The notes: generated by a model not told the origin, from the letters alone. Numbered from the stretch's first letter, positions 33,187 through 43,293 are shown. The stretch is DNA of 64,000 nt from Spizellomyces punctatus DAOM BR117 (GCF_000182565.1 NW_015971550.1:110579-174578); one strand, 5' to 3'. A program made the numbers and translations.

Positions 33187-35085
33187 ATGCCGCCAAAGAA
33201 AAAGCAAAAGCTTGAAAAACTCGACAAACCTACTTGCTTACATACCTGCAACAAGACTTCCTTTGCAAAAGCTTTCTTGCCAAACGAGACCTACCGGCAG
33301 CGTCTTCTAGATTACATCGCCATCATCCATCAACTCGCTGACCACGCTTCCCACGCTCTCAAATTCTACATCCTATCTGCACCAACCTTTCCCACGGTAA
33401 ATGAAGATACAATCGAAGCAATTCTCTATCTTCTCAACAAAGGAGAGGCTTGGCATCCAAGAAAGGAAGCAAAGAAGGCATGGCGGGATTGTTTGCTGCC
33501 ATATGTTCAACGGTACTGCCAAATCGTCGGCTTTGTTCACCCAAATCTACGAGGCGAGCAGCAATCAGTCAATTACCTGACAGCGAGTATGATGACGAAC
33601 CTGAAAGTCAACGTTCAAGAGCATTTCATGCAGATGCTCCTTCGGTATATCAATCTGCGGCTCGACGTGAAGGGACAGAAGCAGCGACTGCCACTGAAAA
33701 GCGATGCGCGGCAAGCTTTCTTTACTCGGCTACGCTACTTGAAGTCGGTTTTCCTTTTCGAAACTATGCCAGAATCACTGGATGACTTGAGCATTCTTGA
33801 AAACGAGATTTTAGAAGAGATCTGGACACTTAACCTGCCATTTCCTGATCAAGACAAGCCGCTTGCCTACCTCATTGCCATCGACGCGATGTCCTTCTTT
33901 CCTGCATACTGCCGACTGTCAAAGTTGTTCGAGCAGCAAGGTTTTCAACAGTTCAGCGCGATACCTCTGCGCCGCTCTCTCATCCAAAGCCATATTCGCA
34001 TCGACACGGTCATTCTCTACGCCCACATCCTCTGCATCACCCGCCAAGAAGCAGAAGCCGTAGAGAAGGTCGATTTATGGTTGCGCGTCTGTAATCTACG
34101 TACCAAAGCTTTTCGGTCTCGCTGTGGTATGCATTTTGAAGGCTCGATCACGACGGACGGAACCTCGGTGTCTGTATACCTAAAGCACCCAGAAGCTGAC
34201 AAGTACGGAAAGCGCGGAGCGAGAAAGTCAGCAAAGGCTCTAGCAGCTGAGGTGAAGGCGCTGTATGTGGAAAACAACTTACCTGCTTGTCGAGCAGCAG
34301 AGAATGTCGTCGTTATCGACCCAAACAAACGCGACATTCTCTACTGCCAAGACAGTAATGGTACAACGTTTCGCTACACCGCCAATCAACGCTGCAAGGA
34401 GACTGGAAGCCGTCGATTTGCAAAAGAACGGCAGCGGATGAAAGCTGGCGGTATTGACCTCATAGAATCACGTATCCCAAGCCACAAGACGATGAACCTC
34501 ATAGACTTCATGCGTTACCTTCTCGTTCGCCGCGCTGATTGGGATCGTCGAAAGGAGTTCTACTCCCACCCTGCTCATACTCGATGGAAATGGCACGCAT
34601 TCATAAACCGTCAGAAGAGCGAATCAGACCTCATATCCAACATGCGCAACAAGTACGGCGAAAACTTCACCATTGTGATGGGTGATTGGAGCGACGCCGG
34701 TCGAACTGCGAGATTTCAGACCTCATCAAAGACGAAAGGTTGGCGCACCCTCTTAAAGCGGAACAGGATCAACTGCTTCCTTCTCGACGAGTACAAGACC
34801 TCATCTGTCTGCCCTCGCTGTTTGGCCTCATCTGATGACTTCCTTGAAAAGGACTTCAAAACACGACCTCATTCAAGACCTTGGCGCCGTCGCGAAGGCA
34901 AGATTGAAAAAGTCCATGGATTGCTGGGTTGTACCAACCCTAACTGTCAGCAAGCCTGGACGATGCGCTACTGGAACAGGGACACGCTGAGCACCTGCAA
35001 CATGCTGATGATCGTGCAATCAATGTTGGATGGACACGGTAGACCAGAGGTGTTCAGTCGGAGGAGTGTTCCAGCCGTAGCGTAG
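33187..35085 (+). CDS. Fanzor (Fanzor1-like) RNA-guided nuclease, TnpB-related, 632 aa
   Basis: One intact, intron-less frame; the only other comparable single-exon genes here are the WD40 and zinc-finger genes. The N-terminus has an SV40-like nuclear signal (PPKKKQKL). The C-terminal half is a split RuvC nuclease. RuvC-I has D378 in VVIDPNKRD. A GDWS motif stands at D500 where TnpB has its second acidic position. A DEYKTSSVCPRC segment offers E535 as a possible rearranged catalytic glutamate. A four-cysteine zinc knuckle is C542, C545, C582 and C587 (CPRC...CTNPNC), and RuvC-III has D599 in YWNRDTLSTCN. This architecture and order are those of Fanzor proteins, eukaryotic relatives of IS200/IS605 TnpB that cut DNA using an element-encoded RNA. 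The N-terminal 370 residues should form the recognition lobe. Activity is inferred; catalytic residues appear intact. Confidence 0.9.
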   Translation: MPPKKKQKLEKLDKPTCLHTCNKTSFAKAFLPNETYRQRLLDYIAIIHQLADHASHALKFYILSAPTFPTVNEDTIEAILYLLNKGEAWHPRKEAKKAWRDCLLPYVQRYCQIVGFVHPNLRGEQQSVNYLTASMMTNLKVNVQEHFMQMLLRYINLRLDVKGQKQRLPLKSDARQAFFTRLRYLKSVFLFETMPESLDDLSILENEILEEIWTLNLPFPDQDKPLAYLIAIDAMSFFPAYCRLSKLFEQQGFQQFSAIPLRRSLIQSHIRIDTVILYAHILCITRQEAEAVEKVDLWLRVCNLRTKAFRSRCGMHFEGSITTDGTSVSVYLKHPEADKYGKRGARKSAKALAAEVKALYVENNLPACRAAENVVVIDPNKRDILYCQDSNGTTFRYTANQRCKETGSRRFAKERQRMKAGGIDLIESRIPSHKTMNLIDFMRYLLVRRADWDRRKEFYSHPAHTRWKWHAFINRQKSESDLISNMRNKYGENFTIVMGDWSDAGRTARFQTSSKTKGWRTLLKRNRINCFLLDEYKTSSVCPRCLASSDDFLEKDFKTRPHSRPWRRREGKIEKVHGLLGCTNPNCQQAWTMRYWNRDTLSTCNMLMIVQSMLDGHGRPEVFSRRSVPAVA

Positions 35086-35099
35086 ATTAGTTAGATTAC

Positions 35100-35137
35100 C
35101 TTTTCCGAACCGGTTGTCGCCGGTTCAATCCCTGGTG
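35100..35137 (+). repeat. Inner copy of the 38-nt hairpin repeat
   Basis: Direct repeat of 32615-32652 with two mismatches, one in the hairpin loop (TTGTCG versus TTCTCG) and one just 3' of it. Both stem arms are identical in the two copies, consistent with selection for the hairpin or with recent common origin. Confidence 0.9.
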
Positions 35138-35143
35138 CGGGTG

Positions 35144-35173
35144 CTAGTGCCAATACCCATCGGCTCCGCACTA
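35144..35173 (+). repeat. Right terminal inverted repeat
   Basis: Exact reverse complement of the left repeat at 33024-33053, ending CCGCAC followed by TA. The 10-nt host repeat units resume at 35174. Confidence 0.95.
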
Positions 35174-35436
35174 CGATAGTCTACGCTCGTCCATGGCTGT
35201 GTGTCCATTCAATCTTGTAGTGTAGAAAGAGCCGCTGGTTTTGGGGGGCTGACGTCTGTGGCTGTGCCATGCTGTGGGATGGCGCAGGTTGCTAAACTCA
35301 TGTGACACGCGTATGAATCAATTTTTAACTTTAAGGAAAGAGCGACAAAAAGTAGAAGGACCGTTTCCCGTTATCTTTCCCGCTATTTGACGTTCGAGCG
35401 CCATTTCCCAACTTTCAAGCATCTCGAGGGCAGGCA

Positions 35437-37065
35437 ATGATGAAGGCACTGCTTTTCATCGCCTTGGTCTCTGGTGGAGCGTGGGCTCAAAGTATGTACT
35501 GGGTGATGCAGCGAGCAGTCTTGTTTGAATTTGTATACTGACAAATTCACCCACTTTTCAGGCCCATGCGAGCTTACGGACAGAATATGTCTGACTCAAA
35601 CCACTCTGCAAATCGGATCGCCTTTCTCCCTTTACCTCTATTTCGCTGGATTTCAACAAAAGGATCCGGCCAAATGGACAATATCCCTTTTTAAGGGAGA
35701 CTTGCGGGCAAACCCTCAAACCGATCCTTGCCGTCCCGGCCAACAATTGATTTACAAGTGGGAAGCACCCCCGTTTACCGTCGTATCGACAAATGTTGCC
35801 AAAGGGGATTTGGTAATTGATCCAAAGGTTGTGAATACCATTGCTGGCGACAATCAGTACTTTTTTCAAGCCACGGATGGGACGCAAGGAGTTTGTCCCA
35901 TGGGGCCCTTTGCAGGGGTGACGCACGTCCAACTGGGTGAGTACATTTAGACTGGAAAAAGTTGGCACACGACGCTAGGCAAGCATTGCCAGCCTTCTAG
36001 TAGGAAAACAATGCTGCATAAGAGTACGGTGACACGAGTGCAAACCTCTTATGTTCAGGTTTTCTCACGCGGGAACGAAAGGATCGCATGTTTTTGCAAG
36101 ACATTGAATTTTATCGTGATGGCTATCGCTGTATATTTCCGCCTGCATAGCTAGGCGCTATTTTATACAAGGTACTAACGTACTGGCTGTGGTTGATAGC
36201 TCTTGCGACTACCTCCTCCACAACAGCACCAGCAACATCGACCACGTCGACCGCCGCACCCACCACCGTTAAGGAAGCTCCAGCCCAAACACCGCCAGCA
36301 GGTGTCTTCCCGACTGGGCCTACTGCTCCCGCCACTGCAAGCAGCTCCTCGTCGTCATCACCAAACGTTGGATTAATTGTGGGTGTCATTTTCGTCGCAT
36401 TGATAATATTATCCGCTGGCGGACTCTTCTTCTTTCGACGAAAACGAAAGAACAAGCGAAACTGGGGAATGGAGGGCGGCGCAGGTGCTGCTGCTGCGTC
36501 TGCCGCAGTTGTGGGATCGTCCAAGCCAAACATGTCAGAACGAAAGGAGACTATTGGATCATTGGCTCCATCCGAAAGTGCCTCGCTTGCCAGGCTCGTT
36601 TCTATACACCCAGATCCAGAAGACGAAATTTTTGTTGGACCGCCAATACCTGCCTCATTGGCTAGACCGCAATCAGCAGCAGCTTTGGCAGCCGAATCAA
36701 CAGCCACCGCTCCTCTCCTTCCATCTTTGACCACTCAACCAGAAATCGCCACACCCCGCCTCAGCTCCGCAACCGACCCATTCTCGGATGTTCATGCAGA
36801 TCCCTTCTCCGATCCCATTCCACCACCACAACCTCCACCATCGTCATCACACCGCCGTTCCATTCTGGCGTCGCTCCACTTGGACCGTGACTTGGTCTCT
36901 AAAACTCCTGTGTCTTCCAGCAGCACGTCTGCAAACGATCGACATGCCTTTGCTCTGATGGTTGCACAGGCGTTCCGAAAGGAGCTTAACGATCCACAGA
37001 TGGAGTGGGATCGAAAAAGTGGTGATTCAACAGAGAGTGACAGGGATCAACCGTCTGCCTCGTAG
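35437..37065 (+). CDS. Type I membrane protein: signal peptide, Cys-containing ectodomain, S/T stalk, one TM helix, 431 aa
   Basis: Exons 35437-35491, 35562-35936 and 36200-37065, with introns of 70 and 263 nt. MMKALLFIALVSGGAWAQ is a clear signal peptide. The ectodomain (about 125 residues) has cysteines at PCEL, RICL, DPCRPG and GVCPMG that could pair. An A/T/P/S-rich stalk, a likely site of O-glycosylation, precedes a single transmembrane segment VGLIVGVIFVALIILSAGGL with a basic stop-transfer RRKRKNKR. The cytoplasmic tail of about 210 residues is S/P-rich with DPFSD repeats (a possible endocytic adaptor-type motif). A cell-surface sensor or wall-stress protein is plausible by architecture (Wsc/Mid2-like layout), but I see no Wsc domain. 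The alternative start at 35440 is one codon downstream. Confidence 0.8.
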
Positions 37066-37420
37066 CATGTGACCTGGTCGGTTTTTGTATAGATTCTGAA
37101 TGTAGATGGGTCGACCGAGTAATGATAGTGAGCGTAAGGACGTTTAGGACATTGGTACCCTCCGTAGCATGTTTGTTTTCTTCTTCTTGAGAACCCTCAT
37201 TCACATATGTGCATTTGGGTAGTGGCTGCTGTCATGCAGTGTTCTAGTAGTTTGTAACTGTTACATTTTGTCTTTCTTTTGTATCTAATTTCACTTTGTG
37301 TTCTATTGATGAAAAAGATGAACTATGCACTTTTGCTGAGAAAATGTTCCTTTTTGAACAACATACAAAGTATGTACTATGACCAGCACTATGCACGTTT
37401 ACAACCAAAACGACCACAGC
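37066..37420. other. Convergent intergenic region
   Basis: About 355 AT-rich nt between the stop of the membrane protein gene and the CFAP20 stop. There are no genes; 3' UTRs are likely. Confidence 0.6.
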
Positions 37421-38139
37421 TTAAGCCTGCTTTTGAATCGGCAGGAAAAGCTTGAATTCCGGCGGCAGCTCCTCTTCGGAATATAACCGATCCGAGAAAT
37501 AAATTCTCCTGATTCTGCAATTCGCATGAATTTGCACACGGAGAGTCTCAATGTAGTTTGTTCCGTAGGCTCTGCGTGTAAAGTCGGACAGATTGAACTG
37601 GATTTGGTTCCACCCATCATCGAGACGCATAGGCATTGTGCAGATAAAGGGCTTCACACGCGTTGTTGACTAAGAATAAAGACATCATATAAGAGTAAGC
37701 ATGTGCATCCCATCTGGAAACTTTGTGAACCTGTTGATGAGAACGGTTACCTGATAATTGCTTGCCCTGAACCTCCTCCGAACATTCTTATCATCCAACA
37801 CTTGGACTTCAAACGTAAAGTACTTTTTCAGGTTTTTGATGATCATCACTAAAAACGGCAATTTGATTCCCAAGGTTCTGTTCTGCTGGGCGGGGCAAGT
37901 AATAAAGTTGGTGGAGACATTGGTGCCGATGATTTCGAGAACAGAGGATTGAATGTCATTGTCCGTGATGCGCTTGATGTGCCCATTACGAACTTTTTTA
38001 TCCCAAATTTGAAGCGGCTTTGAGCCAATGCTGTAGAGAATGGATAGGAAGCCCGACTGTTTTTTGTAATCGGTGTTAGATGGTTGAATGGAAAGATGAG
38101 AATGAGAGTTTGCCATACCTGAAACGTGTTGCGGAACAT
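37421..38139 (-). CDS. CFAP20: CFAP20 (Bug22) axonemal / centriolar protein, 191 aa
   Basis: Exons 38139-38119 (7 codons, MFRNTFQ), 38056-37751 and 37669-37421; introns of 62 and 81 nt, phase 0. The product is almost collinear with human CFAP20: [91 protein letters not shown] and [23 protein letters not shown]20 is an inner-junction protein of doublet microtubules and a centriole or basal-body protein needed for motility. The family is lost from non-flagellated fungi, so this is strong evidence for a zoosporic host. It is divergent from the aminopeptidase gene. Confidence 0.97.
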
Positions 38140-38584
38140 GCTGCGAATACGTTCCTAGAGGTAATAAAAAAGGGGGGTATATGTTTTCTATGCCGAAAAT
38201 GTTTCTATGCGTTTTCTCTTGGACGGCTTCAGGCGACCGCCGATGTCTCGTAGCGGAATCCTCTTTTGCCAAAATGTCTCCCTGACTCTCGGGGCAAAAG
38301 AGCTCGCTGCTCCTCTCTCGAATCGCTTTCTTATCTGCCTTGTCTCTGAAAGCCAAACACTAAATAGCCTGCTCCAAGCAACAAAATCAGACGTTGAAAT
38401 CTCGCTTGTCAAGAAGAAAGCCGAGGGAAAAACACTCCGCTACGTGTCCCCCTTCCAACTCACCTCATCAAATAGACTCCGATCTACACGTGACATGCAT
38501 GACTCATCGTTCAAAACCATCTTCCTGCCCCCCCAGAAACCCAGGGCGACTACACGCGAGTCGCACTTGCCAATTACCACGATC

Positions 38585-40384
38585 ATGACGACCCTGCATT
38601 ACACGCCCACCAGTCCAGAAGTGGGTGTGTATCTGTTCATTGGCGAACGCGGACTACTCTCCTCGACCCTTCGTGGTTCATTCTCTGTCCCGCATGACAT
38701 TTTGGAAGTACTTCAAGAGGGGAAGATCGACGTTGTGTCGACCTGGGAGAAAGCTCGCGACAAACGTGTTCAATATGTTGTAGCGCATTTGGCCAAGGAG
38801 CGGAGCAGAAACATGGGGTTCGTGAGATCTGATTTGGTTCACGAGATTGTCGCGGCACAGACACCGAAAGAGGGCGATGGTATGTCCAAAGTTGTCGGCA
38901 TGTTCAGGAGCGCGTGATCTTCTGATAACCAACATGACATCCAGTAAAGATTACTTTGGTACTTGAATCTGGAGAGCAAGTATTTCCTGCAGCGTGGTAT
39001 GTGGTTTTTTACGCTTGGAGTGCTATGAAAGAAAGCGAATCTGAACAATTTTGGCATTGTGCTCTATCTAGTGCGGTGGCCAGAGCCTTCCCTCTCTACT
39101 CCCGTAAAGCCAGCGTCGCCAAACTCAAGCCCCGGAATGTTTATGTGGATTTCACAGTACCCGGTGGAGTGGAGGACGCAACATATAAACGATTGAATGT
39201 TGTCACCAATGCCATCCGCACAGCTGCGAGATTGGTTGATACCCCTTGCGGAGATCTGAACGTTACCACTTATGTATCTGAGATTCGTTCCCTGGTGTCT
39301 CCTTTCCCATCCGTTACAACCACTGTCATCAGTGGGGAGGAGCTGCAGCAAAAGGGACTGAACGGAGTTTACTCTGTCGGCAAAGCAGCCGTGAACCCTC
39401 CTGCTCTTGTCATTCTTACGCATACGCCAAAGACCGCTACAATCGCAGCACGTCCAGTGTTTGTTGGTAAAGGCATTGTATACGATACCGGCGGTTTGAG
39501 TCTCAAATCTGGCCCGGGTATGGTGGGGATGAAGGAAGACATGGCTGGCAGTGCAGCGTGTTTAGGGGCCTTTTTGACCGCGGTAGAACTCGGTCATGAA
39601 GGTACTTTCAGCGTTGTGCTTTGTCTAGCAGAGAACGCAATTGGGTCAAGAGCGCAGAGACCCGACGATATCATTCCCATGTTGTCTGGTAAAACGGTCG
39701 AGGTAAACAATACCGACGCGGAGGGGCGGTTGGTCCTTGGAGGTAAGAAGCGTCCATTGCAATGGCCGCTTGGTTACTCTGCTGACGTCTACATCTCACC
39801 GTCCACAGATGGGGTCGCATACGCGACAAAGTATCTTGATCCAACTCACGTTGTCGATATTGCGACATTGACTGGGGCTCAACTGATCACGACGGGCAAG
39901 AAGCACGCGGGTGTCTTATCCCGCAACGCCGATTTCGAAAAGATCGTTTTGGACGCTGGACAAAAAACCGGAGATTGGTGTTTCCCGCTATTGGTTCGTC
40001 ATGTCATATTTTGTATCAATGCTGTGCATTACACGGACTCATCCCACTTTTGCTATTCGCTCCAGTATGCGCCAGAGATTCTAAAAAAGGAGTTTGATAG
40101 TAAAATTGCCGACATGCGGAACAGTGTGGCGGATCGGATGAATGCCCAATCGTCTTGTGCTGGGCATTTCATTGAGGAGCATCTTGCAGCGGAATGGGAC
40201 GGTCGTTGGGCGCATGTCGATATGGGTGAGTTTTTGGTTTTCAATTTTACTTTGGTGGGAGCTGTGATGTTGAGTACGGTTTGTTTTGTCGTTACTAGCT
40301 GGGCCGGGTGCAAAAGATCAACGTGCAACTGGATTTGGTGTCGCCTTATTGGTCGGTATCTTGGACGAGATCAAAAAGAACTAA
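38585..40384 (+). CDS. M17 leucyl aminopeptidase, NPEPL1-like, 482 aa
   Basis: Exons 38585-38879, 38945-38996, 39072-39742, 39809-39993, 40066-40225 and 40299-40384; introns of 65-75 nt. The C-terminal catalytic domain has the M17 metal and active-site motifs VGKGIVYDTGGLSLKSG and EVNNTDAEGRLVLGDG (rebuilt across an intron), DIATLTGAQ, NSVADR, SSCAGHFIEEHL and ATGFGVALLV. The order and the phrase CAVARAFPLYSRK place it with NPEPL1, not classical LAP. It should be a cytosolic di-metal enzyme releasing N-terminal residues. The frame is open back to an ATG at 38207, but that would run into the 5' region shared with CFAP20. I prefer 38585 (MTTLHYTP). The upstream choice would add 126 residues of poor composition. 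Confidence 0.9.
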
Positions 40385-40573
40385 ACTTGTGTATACATGT
40401 CTGGACACTTTGGACGAGGAGGACATGTGTGCTTCCTTGATAAAGTAAAAACTGAAATATATATCTTTCTTGACTTTATATTGAATCAATTGTTCATTCC
40501 AAGTGTGTTGTCTAAACCCACAAAATCCAAAAAAAAACAACGAACCCAATGCAATACCAACTTTTCCACATGT

Positions 40574-42911
40574 TCAAGCACCCAACTTTTCGATGGCTCC
40601 AACCAACCGTCCCAAATCGCCTCTGATCCCATTAGCATATCTCACCACTTTATCTCTTGTATCCAACAGCTCCACCGTCTCTGTCAGCGCGTTATAACGT
40701 ACCACGAACGGCCGGCGCATGTATTTGAGTGCGTATTCTCTGACTTGCTCCTTCATGTCCTGATGCACCGAATGAGATGCTGTGTGGTGACACCCTGCCA
40801 AAAGTGACGCTCACCTTGAAACTCTCTGCGACAAAGTAGAGGGGCTGGTATTCTGTTATTCTGTTACCAATAGAATGAATATTAAAACGACCAAAAAGGT
40901 TAACCAAGGCTAACTCCGTCACGGTAATACGTACGGGTACGTGGTGTTGGCAGCTTTGTGAGGGTCGAATGGAACTTTTTGTGGTTTGGACGATAATGCA
41001 TACTATTAACAAATGAAACAAACCGAACATTTCAGTAAGGTCCCTCATCAAAAGGAGCGGGTATGCGCGTACCTCCAATTCGCCGAAACTACTTAAAAGC
41101 CCCGCCCCGTACGCTTTGATTTCTTTTCCTTGTCGGCAGAGACCAAACTCGACTATTTGGTTCCAGCATGGGTTAGGTTTGAGATCATGGTGGCCTTTTC
41201 GAGCTGTGAAATGATTATACCTGTAAACCAATAAATCTATGCATAGATAAAACGGGAAAGATTTTAGCTTGACTTGCATTTTTGAGCGCGAAAGAGTAGT
41301 ACATACCGTGGCAAGTTTCTCAATGTCCTAAACACGACGGAAAATATAAAATCAGATCATTTCATGATAGCTCGGAAAGAGACAGCGAAATACCTCATCA
41401 GAAGCACCAAGAGAAGCCAAGCCGATTTCCTGCGAAAAGTCTGCAAAGTCTACAAAGAAGAAGATAACCACAGGTAAATGCCTTGATATCACACGAAAAA
41501 TAAATCGGTTGGTTCGGATACTAACCAGGATCCGCATACAAAGGCACATGGCCCAATAGTTCATGACACACATCCGGTTCTGGCGTGTAAAGTGGTTTGG
41601 AATGATGTCGAATGTACTGCGTTGAATGGAAAACTCTAAAGGCCAACGCGTTCAGGAAATCACGGGAGGAGAGCAAACCCATGACGGGTCTGAGTGTCCA
41701 CCCAGTTGATTCCTTTAGAAAGCGGGAAACATCTTCGAGTTGAGGAATATTGTTGGGGTGGTAGCCGCAGTTATGTTCTAGGAGCTGCAGATGATGGTTG
41801 GCAAGGCGAAAAACAACGTGATGCGCTTCAAGTGGAAACGTACGGGGAGCACATAGCGATGTTCACGGCAGGCGTGAGTTTTGTACAGGGATGTGAGCTG
41901 ATTATAGACGATTCCCCTGTGATGGCCAATCAATTAGCTCGTTAGTCCTAGATTCACATACTCAACGCTAGGCGTACCAAGTCTCGATTTCTTGCGGTGT
42001 ATACTCAATATGGGGTAACGGGGATCCGCTGGTACACTCCGTGAATGGCAGTTCAGACTGAAAGTTTATTACAGATTATAACTTACTATCGATAGGTCTT
42101 TGCAATCTCCGTGATTTGTGCTCGTCGTTCGCGGTACGCAGGGTCCTTGAATCCAGGATGATCCGCGTCCAGTTCCTATTGGAAAGTTGGAAAAACATTC
42201 AGATCACAAACAGATCCTTTCATAACCAATACTGATAACGTACCTCTCCATATTCCATAACTTTGTCTGCAAATGTATCCATGTCCGACTTTTTACGCGG
42301 GAACCAAGGTACAGTCTGCATCGCCACTGTTCAAACTCATTGTCAGCTCAAATGTCATCTAGCCTTTTCGAGTTTACAGACTTACCCAAGTCTGTACTGC
42401 CTGAACTAACAACCTGTAGTTCAAGAACAACCTCCCTCAACTGCTCGCATATATTGTCAATTTGCGCTTCATCCCGCGCTCCAAAATCCACGAAAAAATC
42501 ATAAAATCCTTTTGTGCGGCATGGACGGGATTCAATGCGTGAAAGGGACACATTGAGCTTCCTCAATTCGGAAAGCACTGTATCGAGGGATCCAACTTTA
42601 TCTACTATTTTGAAGCTGTATATCAAGCGTCCTGATTAGTGAGCGCATGTATCTTGTAGGACATTAACGTCAGCAACGTACTATATTGTCGTCCGCAAAG
42701 GAGCGCTTCCCGATGCTCGATTTACGTCATGAAGTGCAGCGGCTTGCGAGGAATGAAATCGACTCGTCAGAACAGCGGGAGGACGAGGAAGTATAGGTAG
42801 GGACAGAAGCGGTCTTGAGACTATCCGGACGTTGGCAGCATGGCACACGACCCTTGCAGGCCGACACGAGAGGACGGACAATGCCGAGCGGGGAAGACAG
42901 CGTAGTGACAT
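40574..42911 (-). CDS. PAH: Aromatic amino acid (phenylalanine) hydroxylase with ACT domain and mitochondrial-type leader, 495 aa
   Basis: Fourteen exons, all in phase: 42911-42682, 42615-42386, 42326-42244, 42175-42087, 42028-41978, 41916-41844, 41784-41526, 41449-41394, 41327-41307, 41236-41221 (16 nt), 41152-41073, 41002-40935, 40860-40815, 40759-40574. The first roughly 70 residues are basic and Ser/Arg/Leu-rich, ending near SRFHSSQ, like a mitochondrial presequence. An ACT regulatory domain follows ([20 protein letters not shown]). The pterin- and iron-dependent catalytic core then has [37 protein letters not shown], iron ligands in [14 protein letters not shown] plus the glutamate of YWFTVEFGLC, and [14 protein letters not shown]. 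It hydroxylates phenylalanine to tyrosine with tetrahydropterin. Tryptophan or tyrosine hydroxylase specificity cannot be excluded. This enzyme is rare in fungi and known mainly from early-diverging lineages. Confidence 0.94.
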
Positions 42912-43293
42912 GACGCTACGATAGTTCCTCGACAAAAGTGTGGTTGAATAAAGAGTGGAAAAGAGTCGAGGGTTTTGACGGAATGGTTTTAAGCAAAATG
43001 GTACACGTTGGGCTGGGTGGGGTCAGCAGGATAATGCCTTATACAACTTGTGTTACAGAGCGTCCGATATGGTATCACTTGCCCGCGCTCACGTGGGCGC
43101 AACAAGAGTTTGAGGAACTTTAGCGAATATACATTTGCAGGTGGGGATTCTTCTATCAGACTCAAAACCTCCCGGATTAACATCGCATCACAGACAGCAA
43201 AGGAAGACATGAGGGAAAAATAGAAAGGAAATTGGTCCAGTTATATATAATTACTATTTGCAAGAAGAACAAAGGAGGTGAGTTGCCATCACC

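Larger units (their letters stand above)
33024..35173 (+). mobile_element. Fanzor-carrying transposable element with 30-bp perfect terminal inverted repeats
   Basis: A 2,150-bp unit bounded by perfect 30-bp inverted repeats at 33024-33053 and 35144-35173. Each repeat's outermost bases are TA, so the ends can equally be read as 28-bp repeats flanked by a TA target duplication, as in Tc1/mariner-type insertions. The only gene inside is the Fanzor-like nuclease, and no transposase is present. The left junction with host DNA reads CATA and then GTGCGG. The host tandem array resumes on the right with CGATAGTCTACGCTCGTCCA. Movement would need a transposase in trans. The ends, junctions and intact ORF suggest a recent insertion. 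Confidence 0.88.
35086..35173 (+). ncRNA. Candidate Fanzor guide-RNA (fRNA/omegaRNA) scaffold
   Basis: The 88 nt between the stop codon and the right end of the element contain a perfect 7-bp hairpin (GAACCGG 35107-35113, loop TTGTCG, CCGGTTC 35120-35126) and the right terminal repeat. In TnpB and Fanzor systems the guide RNA is transcribed from the 3' end of the gene through the right end, with the guide taken from sequence just beyond it. That would start at 35174. The 5' limit may reach into the coding sequence. This placement rests on family knowledge and the hairpin's conservation in a second copy. No covariation or RNA data are available. Confidence 0.45.

Noticed and set aside
38207-38584. 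N-terminal extension of the M17 aminopeptidase
   Set aside because: Composition unlike the rest and it would nearly abut the CFAP20 start codon; start at 38585 preferred.
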